Shown piece after piece: positions 1 through 6,143 of a stretch of DNA of 15,180 bases. Location of the stretch: NCBI GenBank assembly GCA_020433835.1, contig JAGRBY010000110.1:1-15180 (forward strand). Direction: 5' to 3'. The position numbers and the translations under genes were made by a program. The notes under the pieces are model-generated. The model was not told the DNA's origin, did not search any database, and was given only the letters and a program-made list of their open reading frames with translations. Within the stretch, counting starts at the first letter, position 1, and each line of letters begins with the position of its first letter. This DNA is from Anaerolineae bacterium. GTDB taxonomy: Bacteria > Chloroflexota > Anaerolineae > 4572-78 > J111.

Positions 1-90
1 ACAGTGTCCACATTTTATTTGATACACCTGCCCAATATCGACAGGCGGCTTAACCGGGTATCTTTTTGACATAGCTTCTTTGCTCAGCAT
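1..90 (-). CDS. 5' end of an unidentified gene, cut by the window edge
   Basis: Read on the minus strand from an ATG at 90, thirty codons run to the window edge without a stop. A second in-frame ATG at 72 would give a product starting MSKRYPVKPP. The visible residues include VKPPVDIGQVYQIKCGHC. The CxxC near residues 27-30 could begin a zinc ribbon, and the PPVxxGQVYxI stretch is loosely like the start of a TRAM-type beta-barrel, but this is too short to identify. Neither start has a convincing ribosome binding site. Support comes mainly from a good minus-strand promoter about 70 nt upstream (157-184) and the divergent layout. It could also be chance open frame. Confidence 0.4.
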   Translation of the reverse strand, partial: MLSKEAMSKRYPVKPPVDIGQVYQIKCGHC

Positions 91-136
91 AGTTTGAATA
101 GAGAGGAAAAAACGACAAACCAACGACAACCTTAAA

Positions 137-164
137 TTGACATAATAGAGTGAAGTATTATAGT
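137..164 (+). promoter_or_regulatory. Candidate sigma70-type plus-strand promoter
   Basis: A perfect -35 TTGACA (137-142) is separated by 16 bp from a -10 TATAGT (159-164). Transcription would go right, through the inverted-repeat element at 230-376, towards the VanW gene at 586. The leader would be about 415 nt, unusually long, so a nearer promoter for that gene is also possible. An 8-bp repeat AACGACAA occurs just upstream at 111-118 and 122-129. Confidence 0.4.
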
Positions 165-184
165 ATTAAAGTAGTTCTTCACAA
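157..184 (-). promoter_or_regulatory. Candidate sigma70-type promoter for the leftmost gene
   Basis: On the minus strand a perfect -10 hexamer TATAAT (162 to 157) lies 16 bp from a weak -35 TTGTGA (184 to 179). It would start transcription near 150, giving a leader of about 60 nt before the ATG at 90. Its -10 overlaps the -10 of a plus-strand promoter, so the two may compete. Confidence 0.45.
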
Positions 185-229
185 GGCTACGGTTTCCGTA
201 AGCTTTATTAAAGAAGAGTGATATAAAAT

Positions 230-376
230 TTAGGTCTTACCATGTTTGCACTTTTTTAGAAACCAGGGTTTTGATACCGTATTGATACCCTTTTGCGGCC
301 AAAAGCGCTCTTTTTAATGCTAAAAACCCTGGTTTCTGGCCCTAATTCGTTAAAGTGCAAAGGTAGTGTTAGGTCT
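230..376. mobile_element. MITE-like element with inverted repeats and 8-bp target duplication
   Basis: The direct repeat TTAGGTCT occurs at 230-237 and 369-376, exactly flanking a 131-bp interior (238-368). The two ends of the interior match as inverted repeats at 13 of 17 positions, including a perfect TTTGCACTTT (245-254) against its complement at 352-361. A second perfect 15-bp pair follows inside: AGAAACCAGGGTTTT (258-272) against 323-337. The centre has a small hairpin, CTTTTG (290-295) with CAAAAG (300-305), and a direct repeat TTGATACC (271-278, 282-289). No ORF is inside. Short length, symmetric ends and flanking duplication are what a non-autonomous element leaves. I cannot assign a transposase family. 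The structure could also fold as RNA and terminate or attenuate transcription. Confidence 0.55.
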
Positions 377-585
377 GTTATCACCTTATAAGCAAAGTAT
401 TTGGGCTGACAAGCGTATAATAGAAGTTGATAGCGCTAGCCAAACACCCCATCGCCTTTACCAAATTCGATCCCACCAATATCGGCATTTCTCTATCAAA
501 CCTGTCTTGTCAAACTTGGTTTCTACCCAATAACGTCTATACTTATATACAAGCCTTTTTATACAATCGATGAGCGAAATTGTAG
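377..585. other. Leader/intergenic region upstream of the VanW gene
   Basis: No gene is visible here. A TATAAT occurs at 416-421 without a good -35. A weaker pair, TTGGTT (516-521) and TATACT (538-543) with a 16-bp spacer, would give a short leader of about 40 nt for the gene at 586. TAGCGCTA at 431-438 is a perfect short palindrome. There is no strong Shine-Dalgarno sequence before the ATG at 586. Confidence 0.3.
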
Positions 586-2469
586 ATGATAAACCAAATC
601 AGTCAAGTTGTTAGTTTGCCCTCCTTTAAAAAGGTCTTTACCCTGCTCTTTACGTTTTTATTTTTAATCGCCGGTGGTTTGCTTGCCGCGATCATCTTTA
701 CCGTACTGGGCTTTCAAATCTTTTATCTCGACCGCGCCTATCCGGGCGTTACCGTCAACGGCATCGATGTAACCGGCTTCACCCAGCCGGAGATTGTCGA
801 TGTGGTTGCCCAGCAAGCCGAAGAGATCCTGCAAGAACCGATCACGATTCAGGTGGGCGAAGAAATGCACACCTTTACCAAAAAAGATTTGGGCATTTAC
901 GTTGATGTTGAAGCCACGGCCAATAAGGCCTATAATATCGGCCGGCAGGGCAATCTACTGGTCGATGTGCCGATGCATCTTTCACTCTTATCGCGATCGC
1001 GCGATGTACAGCCGGTAGTGCTTTACGATACCGGGCCAAGCCACCAAATTCTACAATCGCTCATTGAGGTGAGCGATTATCCACCGCAAAAAGCCCAGTT
1101 GGTTATCCACTCTGTTGATAAAGTTGAAATTATACCGGCCAGCTTTGGGCAACGCTTGCATGTAGACGCGACCCGCCCACTCATCGAGGCGGCGCTCTTT
1201 AGCGATAACACCGAGCCTGTGCAGGCTGTGACCCAAAAAATTCAGCCGGAACTTTCGAATGAAGATGTCGCGCCGGCCTATCGGCAGGTAACCAATCTGC
1301 TGGCCAAACCGTTAACCTTCAGCGCCAAATCCGGCCCCGATCCAATCGAGTGGCGCATCGAGCCTAAAACGCTACTGTCAATGTTTGATCTGGTGGAGTG
1401 GGTTGATGATAACGGCAAACTGCAACTTAAGATGGATCTCAAACAAGATGCGTTTATGCCTTATTACGAGGAGTTTGCCCAACGTATCGACCAAGAGAGT
1501 GTTGATGCCGAACTGCGTTTTGACGAAGAAGAGAACAAACTGGTAGTGCTGAAAGAGAGCCAAGACGGCCGCCATCTTGATATCGATGCTGCCTGGGATA
1601 AAACGGTGGCGGCCATTGAAGACGGGTCCAATTCTGTTGAGCTGCCCGTTATTTTCACTCCGGCCCGTATCCCCAGCCAAGACCTCAACGCTTTGGGCAT
1701 CAAAGAAGTTATTGCCGAGTCGACATCCTATTTTGCTGGTTCTAATGAAGGCCGCATGAACAATATCAAAGTTGCGGCTTCGAAATTTGATAACGTGATC
1801 GTTCCGCCGAATGAAATTTTTTCATTTAATGAGCATCTTGGCGATGTCTCTAAAGAAGAGGGTTACGATGAGTCGCTTATTATTTTTGGCGACCGAACTA
1901 CGGTGGGCATTGGCGGTGGCGTTTGCCAGGTCAGTACCACCGCTTTCCGCACGGCTTTGTATGGCGGTTTTGAAATTGTCGAGCGCTGGGCGCATGGCTA
2001 TCGTGTGGGCTGGTATGAAATCAATTCCGACATCGGCCTGGATGCAACCATCTACTCACCGGATGTCGATTTTCGCTTTCGAAACGATACCGATCACTAC
2101 CTGCTTATCCACACCGAGACCGATTTAGAAGCAGCAACCGTCACGTTTCGCTTCTATGGCACGCCCACCAACCGTGAGGTAGTGATCAGCGAACCGACGA
2201 TAACGGACGTTGTTAAGCATGACCCGCCCATTTATGAAAATGATCCTGCGCTGGCAGAGGGCATTATTAAACAGGTAGATTGGGCCCAAGACGGTATGAA
2301 GGTGAGCATAACCCGTTTGGTAAAAGAGGACAACCAGCTGCTTTACAAAGATGAAATTATAAGTCGTTACCGGCCTTGGACGGCCGTTTATAAAGTGGGT
2401 ACAAAAAAGACCCAACCGCCACCTTACAATCCGAACACTTTAAATCCGGCCAACCGAATTTATCGGTAA
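586..2469 (+). CDS. Membrane-anchored VanW family protein with putative peptidoglycan-binding domains
   Basis: This 627-aa protein belongs to the VanW/YoaR-like group. Residues about 17-46 form one hydrophobic helix without a clear cleavage site, so it is probably a signal anchor with the rest outside the membrane. The stretch after it (YPGVTVNGIDVTGFTQ, near 52-67) is typical of these proteins. It is followed by two alpha/beta regions (about 80-215 and 250-370) that fit paired PG_binding_4 domains. The VanW domain spans about 378-520 and carries GIGGGVCQVSTTAFRTAL with Cys447, then WAHGYRVGWYE. A VDWAQDGMKVSITR segment and a proline-rich tail end the protein. VanW was named from vancomycin-resistance clusters, but most family members are not linked to resistance and their biochemical role is unsettled; a cell-wall role is inferred. 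It is apparently monocistronic. The start has no strong SD; I kept the ATG because the anchor helix follows at once. Confidence 0.9.
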   Translation: MINQISQVVSLPSFKKVFTLLFTFLFLIAGGLLAAIIFTVLGFQIFYLDRAYPGVTVNGIDVTGFTQPEIVDVVAQQAEEILQEPITIQVGEEMHTFTKKDLGIYVDVEATANKAYNIGRQGNLLVDVPMHLSLLSRSRDVQPVVLYDTGPSHQILQSLIEVSDYPPQKAQLVIHSVDKVEIIPASFGQRLHVDATRPLIEAALFSDNTEPVQAVTQKIQPELSNEDVAPAYRQVTNLLAKPLTFSAKSGPDPIEWRIEPKTLLSMFDLVEWVDDNGKLQLKMDLKQDAFMPYYEEFAQRIDQESVDAELRFDEEENKLVVLKESQDGRHLDIDAAWDKTVAAIEDGSNSVELPVIFTPARIPSQDLNALGIKEVIAESTSYFAGSNEGRMNNIKVAASKFDNVIVPPNEIFSFNEHLGDVSKEEGYDESLIIFGDRTTVGIGGGVCQVSTTAFRTALYGGFEIVERWAHGYRVGWYEINSDIGLDATIYSPDVDFRFRNDTDHYLLIHTETDLEAATVTFRFYGTPTNREVVISEPTITDVVKHDPPIYENDPALAEGIIKQVDWAQDGMKVSITRLVKEDNQLLYKDEIISRYRPWTAVYKVGTKKTQPPPYNPNTLNPANRIYR

Positions 2470-2482
2470 TGTGATAAATTAC

Positions 2483-2498
2483 GTAGCTCTCTCGCTAC
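2483..2498 (+). other. Short hairpin after the VanW gene
   Basis: GTAGC (2483-2487) and GCTAC (2494-2498) can pair around a six-base loop just after the stop codon. The stem is short and no run of T follows, so it is at best a weak transcript-end structure. Confidence 0.2.
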
Positions 2499-2529
2499 CC
2501 GGACCATACCTGGTGGCCTACAACTGTTC

Positions 2530-2613
2530 ATATTCGGGATTTTTCAAAAGTGACTGTCACCAGAACTGCATGGCGTTACGTGGCTGTCACTAAATTTACG
2601 AAAGCCCGAATAT
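2530..2613. repeat. Intergenic palindromic element containing two GTGACTGTCAC-type motifs
   Basis: A perfect 9-bp inverted repeat, ATATTCGGG (2530-2538) and CCCGAATAT (2605-2613), encloses two copies of a short palindrome: GTGACTGTCAC (2550-2560) and GTGGCTGTCAC (2580-2590). The unit sits between the VanW gene and the next plus-strand gene. The same palindrome recurs at 6041-6124 and in degenerate form near 11027-11048 and 11181-11190. It may be a dispersed repeat of the genome, a protein binding site, or a transcript-end hairpin. No T-tract follows, so intrinsic termination is unlikely. Confidence 0.55.
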
Positions 2614-2655
2614 CTTAACCTGATTCATTGACTACGTCACTTTGGGGAGTTTTTT

Positions 2656-4347
2656 ATGGCGGGAGAAACGGTTCTTGTTGTCGATAACCGTGAAGATAGT
2701 ATTAAATTTTTGCGTGCCTATGTTTTGAAGCCAAACGGCTATAAAATGTTTGAGGCCTCCAACGGGGCCGATGCGCTTAAGATTGTTCTTTCTCAAAAAG
2801 TCGATCTTATTATCTCTGATCTGGTCATGCCTCGCATGGGCGGCCTGGAGCTGCTTGAGGCTTTGCGTGAGAAAGAAATCGATACCCCCACCATTTTGAT
2901 GACCTTTCACGGCTCTGAAGGCACGGCCGTAAGAGCCTTTAGGTTGGGTGCCCGCGATTATATTATCAAACCCTTCGCTATTGATGAAATGCTGATTGCC
3001 ATCGATAGAGCCTTAACCGAAGCCCGCCTGCGCAAAGAGCGCGATCAGCTTACCCAAACGGTCTTAAAAGTAAATCATCAGCTTGAAAATCGGATGCAAG
3101 AACTGCGCTTTTTGTATGGAATTGGGCGTTCCGTTACCTCGTTGCACGATATTCAACAAATACTCAACCGCATTGTCGATGCCGCCGCTTTTTTAACCGA
3201 GGCCGAAGAAGCTTCGCTCATGCTCATCGATGAAGAATCGGGCGATCTCTATCTTCGCGCCGCCCGAGGCTTGAACGAGGAGAAAGCGTCTGGTTTTCGT
3301 ATCAAAATGCATGATAGCATCGCCGGTCAGGTGGTTCAATCGGGCCAACCCATCTCAATTGGCGGCCAAAATGATGATGACACTTTTAAGGTCAAAACCG
3401 GCTACTTTGTAAAGTCACTGCTCAACGTGCCCATCAAAAATAAAGATGAGATGATTGGCGTTTTGGCTGTAAACAACAAAAACACGGCCAGAGCCTTTAC
3501 CGACCGCCACCTTAATTTGCTGACAGCCCTGGCCGATTATGCCAGCGTTGCCATAGATAACGCGCGGCTGTACACCAAACTATCCGCCGACGTCGACCAG
3601 GCCCAAAAATCAAGCCGCCAGCTTGAGGATCTGGTTGAAGCCAAAAGTGATGCGCTGGAAAGCGCTAACCGCCAACTCTCAAAATCAGAAAAGCTGGCAA
3701 TTTTGGGCCATATGGCCGCCGGCGTGGTCAACGAACTACACCTGCCCTTAAATCACTTACTCGACAACCTGTACCAACTTGAAAACACTGTCGAACCGTC
3801 GCCCAAAAATCTCCAAATTATCTCGGCTATCGAGCGCGATACCCTGCACTGCCAGCAAACGGTCGACAGCCTGCTCGATTTTTCGAACTCGCAGAATTAT
3901 CAAACTGACGACATCGATCTTAACGACATCATTGAGGCCGCCTGGGCCAGGTACGCCAACGAGCATGCCGAAACCGGCCATTTGGTAGAGTTTGTGCGCG
4001 GTTTCGATCCCCAACTGCCTCTCATTCCTGCTGACGGCAGGCAGCTTAAACAGGCCCTATTTTATCTAATCCGGTACGCCTATTTGGATATGCGCCAAGG
4101 CGGGACACTACGCATCACCAATCGCGTGGTTGGGCCGCATGTTCAAATCATCATCAGCGATACGGGCGCAGGATTGTCGAAAGACGATCTGCGCCACATC
4201 TTCGACCCATTTTATACCAACGGAAACCATACCTTTGGGCTAGACCTCTCCATTGCTCAGGCCGTTATCAACCGCCACGGCGGCACAATTGAGGTTGAAA
4301 GTGAGCGCGGTCAGGGTACCACCTTTACTATTCACTTGCCTAAATAA
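2656..4347 (+). CDS. REC-GAF-histidine-kinase-like protein with degenerate catalytic residues
   Basis: This is a cytoplasmic protein of 563 aa with no membrane helix. GGGGAG at 2644-2649 is a good SD for the ATG. Residues 5-120 form a receiver domain with Asp55 (ISDLVMP), Thr83 and Lys105 (IIKPF), but the usual second acidic residue of the VDD pocket is Asn11 (VVDNRED). A short coiled coil (about 125-150) leads to a GAF domain (about 155-305), then a second coiled coil (305-345). The kinase part keeps the shape of the H-box, but GHMAAGVVNELHLPL has Asn359 where the phosphorylated His should be. The N-box reads QALFYLIRYAYLDM, with Tyr470 and Tyr474 at the two conserved Asn positions. G1 (SDTGAGL) and the F-box (IFDPFYTNG) remain, while the G2 box has GLDLS. 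The frame is intact. I infer a protein that binds a signal or partner rather than an active kinase; a recently inactivated gene is the alternative. Confidence 0.85.
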   Translation: MAGETVLVVDNREDSIKFLRAYVLKPNGYKMFEASNGADALKIVLSQKVDLIISDLVMPRMGGLELLEALREKEIDTPTILMTFHGSEGTAVRAFRLGARDYIIKPFAIDEMLIAIDRALTEARLRKERDQLTQTVLKVNHQLENRMQELRFLYGIGRSVTSLHDIQQILNRIVDAAAFLTEAEEASLMLIDEESGDLYLRAARGLNEEKASGFRIKMHDSIAGQVVQSGQPISIGGQNDDDTFKVKTGYFVKSLLNVPIKNKDEMIGVLAVNNKNTARAFTDRHLNLLTALADYASVAIDNARLYTKLSADVDQAQKSSRQLEDLVEAKSDALESANRQLSKSEKLAILGHMAAGVVNELHLPLNHLLDNLYQLENTVEPSPKNLQIISAIERDTLHCQQTVDSLLDFSNSQNYQTDDIDLNDIIEAAWARYANEHAETGHLVEFVRGFDPQLPLIPADGRQLKQALFYLIRYAYLDMRQGGTLRITNRVVGPHVQIIISDTGAGLSKDDLRHIFDPFYTNGNHTFGLDLSIAQAVINRHGGTIEVESERGQGTTFTIHLPK

Positions 4348-4351
4348 CCAA

Positions 4352-4386
4352 AAGACCCTAATGTTTAGGTAAACAATTAGGGTCTT
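4352..4386 (-). terminator. Terminator hairpin between convergent genes, mainly for the first bioY
   Basis: AAGACCCTAAT (4352-4362) and ATTAGGGTCTT (4376-4386) form a perfect 11-bp stem with a 13-nt loop. Read on the minus strand it is followed by TTTTGG, giving a modest T-tract for the bioY gene ending at 4432. It also lies five bases after the stop of the plus-strand gene and may serve both. Its position matches that of the hairpin behind the second bioY. Confidence 0.65.
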
Positions 4387-4431
4387 GGGCTTACACATAT
4401 TCCGTTACTGAGCCTACGTGGGGCGGTGTAC

Positions 4432-4989
4432 TTAACGGCGCAGCAGCATCTTGCCGCTTTCGGCTACGCCGGCTGCCACAGCCGACTTAATTAAATCGAC
4501 CAAAATAAACGGCACAACGCCTAAGGCCCAGGCTTTTTGCGCACTACCCAGCATAACACCCAGCCAAACAGCACCAAACAGGTAGATAATCGCTACGCCA
4601 GCCAAAGCAGCCACAAAGTTACCCCACCAATTGTGGATCGAGAAACGTTCGGCCAACCAGCCGACCACAAATGCCGCCGGTAAGTAGCCAATAAGATAAC
4701 CGGCTGTCGGACCAAAGAAGGCTGCTGCGCCAATGCCACTGGCATCAACCGGCAAACCAACAGCCATCATCCCCAGATAGGTTAACACTGCTAAAGCGCC
4801 GGCGCGAGAGCCAAGCACCAACCCGGCTAAAACAACGGCCAATAAGGTTAGCGTAATCGGTATGGGGGTAAACGGTAGAAAAATAGTAACACGAGCGGCA
4901 ATAGCTATCACAGCGGCAAAGAATAGAATTGCTGCGATACTTAGCCATAAAGTTTGATTAATGTAAACTGATAACGATCGTGATTGCAT
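4432..4989 (-). CDS. bioY: BioY, biotin-specific S component of an ECF transporter (copy 1)
   Basis: The 185-aa protein is almost entirely hydrophobic and fits the usual BioY length and six-helix fold. Family motifs include FLPFTPIPITL (near 37-47), the glycine-rich GLPVDASGIGAAAFFGPTAG (78-97) and LGVVPFILVDLIKSAVAA (156-173). BioY captures biotin in the membrane and normally associates with the EcfA/EcfA'/EcfT energising module, which is not in this window; some solitary BioY proteins transport by themselves. An AGAGGAG about 11 nt upstream of the ATG is conserved in both copies. The protein differs from copy 2 at about 23 of 185 positions by hand count (near 88% identity). The gene is transcribed alone, convergent with the REC-GAF-kinase gene. 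Confidence 0.92.
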   Translation of the reverse strand: MQSRSLSVYINQTLWLSIAAILFFAAVIAIAARVTIFLPFTPIPITLTLLAVVLAGLVLGSRAGALAVLTYLGMMAVGLPVDASGIGAAAFFGPTAGYLIGYLPAAFVVGWLAERFSIHNWWGNFVAALAGVAIIYLFGAVWLGVMLGSAQKAWALGVVPFILVDLIKSAVAAGVAESGKMLLRR

Positions 4990-5142
4990 AATGTGTGTTG
5001 CTCCTCTCTTCTTTGAAAAATAGGTTTTGTTGGTAATTCATCCCCTGCATACGGCTCAGTATTGGGCCTCATCGGGTTATGCCGACCATCAATTTTTCAG
5101 TGCGATGACCGAGCAGCCCGTTTAAGTTCCCGTATTGTAGCA
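4990..5142 (-). promoter_or_regulatory. Promoter and conserved leader of bioY copy 1
   Basis: On the minus strand an extended -10, TGCTACAAT (5142 to 5134), predicts a start near 5126 and a leader of about 137 nt. Leader blocks shared with copy 2 include CTTAAACGGGCT just after the start, CATAACCCG, ACTGAGC and AGAGAGGAG before the ATG. The -35 side has a conserved GCGAAAAA rather than a clear TTGACA. No known riboswitch was recognised. The leader length suggests regulation, but part of the similarity may simply reflect a recent duplication. Confidence 0.5.
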
Positions 5143-5184
5143 CAAGACAATGTTTTTTCGCCACAATAGAAGATCTGACACTAA

Positions 5185-5219
5185 AAAGCTCCTAATGTTT
5201 TGCAATGATTAGGAGCTTT
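5185..5219 (-). terminator. Rho-independent terminator of bioY copy 2
   Basis: AAAGCTCCTAAT (5185-5196) and ATTAGGAGCTTT (5208-5219) form a perfect 12-bp stem with an 11-nt loop. On the minus strand the stem runs into TTTTT, a good intrinsic terminator about 45 nt after the bioY stop. Stem sequence differs from the copy 1 hairpin, but position and the CCTAAT core are shared. Confidence 0.75.
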
Positions 5220-5264
5220 GTAAGTACAGCTATGTTGTTACTGAGCCTACGCGGGGCGGCGGAC

Positions 5265-5822
5265 TTAACGGCGCAGCAGCATTTTGCCGCTTTCGGCTAC
5301 ACCAGCTGCAACAGCCGACTTAATTACGTCGACCAAGATGAAAGGTACAACGCCTAAGGTCCAGGCTTTTTGCGCACTGCCGAGCATAACACCCAGCCAG
5401 GTTGCGCCAAACAGATAGATAATCCCTACGCCGGCCAGAGCAGCCACAAAGTTACCCCACCAATTGTGGATCGAGAAACGTTCGGCCAACCAGCCGACCA
5501 CAAATGCCGCCGGGACATAGCTAATTAAGTAACCGGCTGTTGGGCCAAAAAAGGCCGCCGGACCAATGCCACTGGCATCAAACGGCAAACCAACGGCGAT
5601 CATGCCCAGATAGGTTAATGCGGCAAAAGCACCGGCCCGTGAACCGAGTACCAATCCGGCCAAAATAACCGCCAGCACCTGGAGGGTAATTGGCACCGGG
5701 GTAAACGGCAGAAAAATGGTGATACGGGCGGTAAGCGCGATCAAGGCAGCAAAGATAATGATCGCCGCGACACTTCGCCATAGAGTTTGATTAATATAAA
5801 CCGATAATGATCGTGACTGCAT
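5265..5822 (-). CDS. bioY: BioY, biotin-specific S component of an ECF transporter (copy 2)
   Basis: This is the tandem paralogue of the bioY at 4432-4989, same length (185 aa), with the same motifs: FLPFTPVPITLQVL, GLPFDASGIGPAAFFGPTAG and LGVVPFILVDVIKSAVAA. Most differences are conservative hydrophobic exchanges in the first three helices; the second half, including AERFSIHNWWGNFVAALAG, is nearly unchanged, so both copies appear to be kept under selection. The frame stays open upstream to an ATG at 5846 (eight more residues, MKRGVTHV), but copy 1 has no ATG there and the AGAGGAG SD would lie inside the coding part, so I chose 5822. It has its own promoter and terminator. Whether the paralogues differ in affinity, regulation or partner cannot be seen. 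Confidence 0.92.
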   Translation of the reverse strand: MQSRSLSVYINQTLWRSVAAIIIFAALIALTARITIFLPFTPVPITLQVLAVILAGLVLGSRAGAFAALTYLGMIAVGLPFDASGIGPAAFFGPTAGYLISYVPAAFVVGWLAERFSIHNWWGNFVAALAGVGIIYLFGATWLGVMLGSAQKAWTLGVVPFILVDVIKSAVAAGVAESGKMLLRR

Positions 5823-5973
5823 AACGTGTGTTACTCCTCTCTTCATTGAAAAAATCGTTTTGTTAGTAGTACATACCCCGCTTTACTGCTCAGTCTTAAG
5901 CCTCGCCGGGTTATGCGCATCGGCTTGGTAGCACGATGGCCCATTAGCCCGTTTAAGCTCCCGTATTGTAACA
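5823..5973 (-). promoter_or_regulatory. Promoter and conserved leader of bioY copy 2
   Basis: An extended -10 TGTTACAAT (5973 to 5965, minus strand) predicts a start near 5957 and a leader of about 135 nt. It matches the copy 1 leader in blocks: CTTAAACGGGCT, CATAACCCG, ACTGAGC, then AACAAAACG and AGAGAGGAG before the start codon. Sequence between these blocks has drifted. No established biotin riboswitch exists to compare it with. Confidence 0.5.
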
Positions 5974-6040
5974 CAAGGTGCCGATTTTTCGCATTTTTGG
6001 TAATCGACTCGAATAAAAGGCCAGGACTTACGCAGTTATA

Positions 6041-6124
6041 AAGGTGACAGTCACTTGGACACCCTAAATCAACCTATTTGGGCTAATCCAAGGCCGATTT
6101 ACAACCAATAAGTGACTGTCACCT
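6041..6124. repeat. Intergenic palindromic element with paired GTGACTGTCAC motifs
   Basis: A perfect 15-bp inverted repeat, AGGTGACAGTCACTT (6042-6056) and AAGTGACTGTCACCT (6110-6124), has a 53-bp interior. Each arm is itself nearly palindromic. The interior contains further pairing: CTTGGA (6054-6059) with TCCAAG (6087-6092), and CCC near 6062 with GGG near 6080. It lies directly after the J-domain gene (stop at 6144) and before the bioY copy 2 promoter, so it could act as a transcript end, an insulator or a binding site. It shares the core motif with the element at 2530-2613. Confidence 0.6.
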
Positions 6125-6143
6125 GATTTTGTTTGTGTATGAT

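Noticed and set aside
586..2469. Vancomycin resistance gene
   Set aside because: The VanW domain is widespread in genomes with no glycopeptide resistance. No van ligase, VanX or VanS/VanR genes are nearby.
4990..5127. A TPP, SAM or other known riboswitch in the bioY leaders
   Set aside because: I looked for the hallmark conserved cores and did not find them. Only paralogue-level conservation is visible.
5578..5781. 67-codon minus-strand frames inside both bioY genes (also 4745-4948)
   Set aside because: They overlap bioY in another frame on the same strand. Their similarity to each other follows from the duplication of bioY itself.
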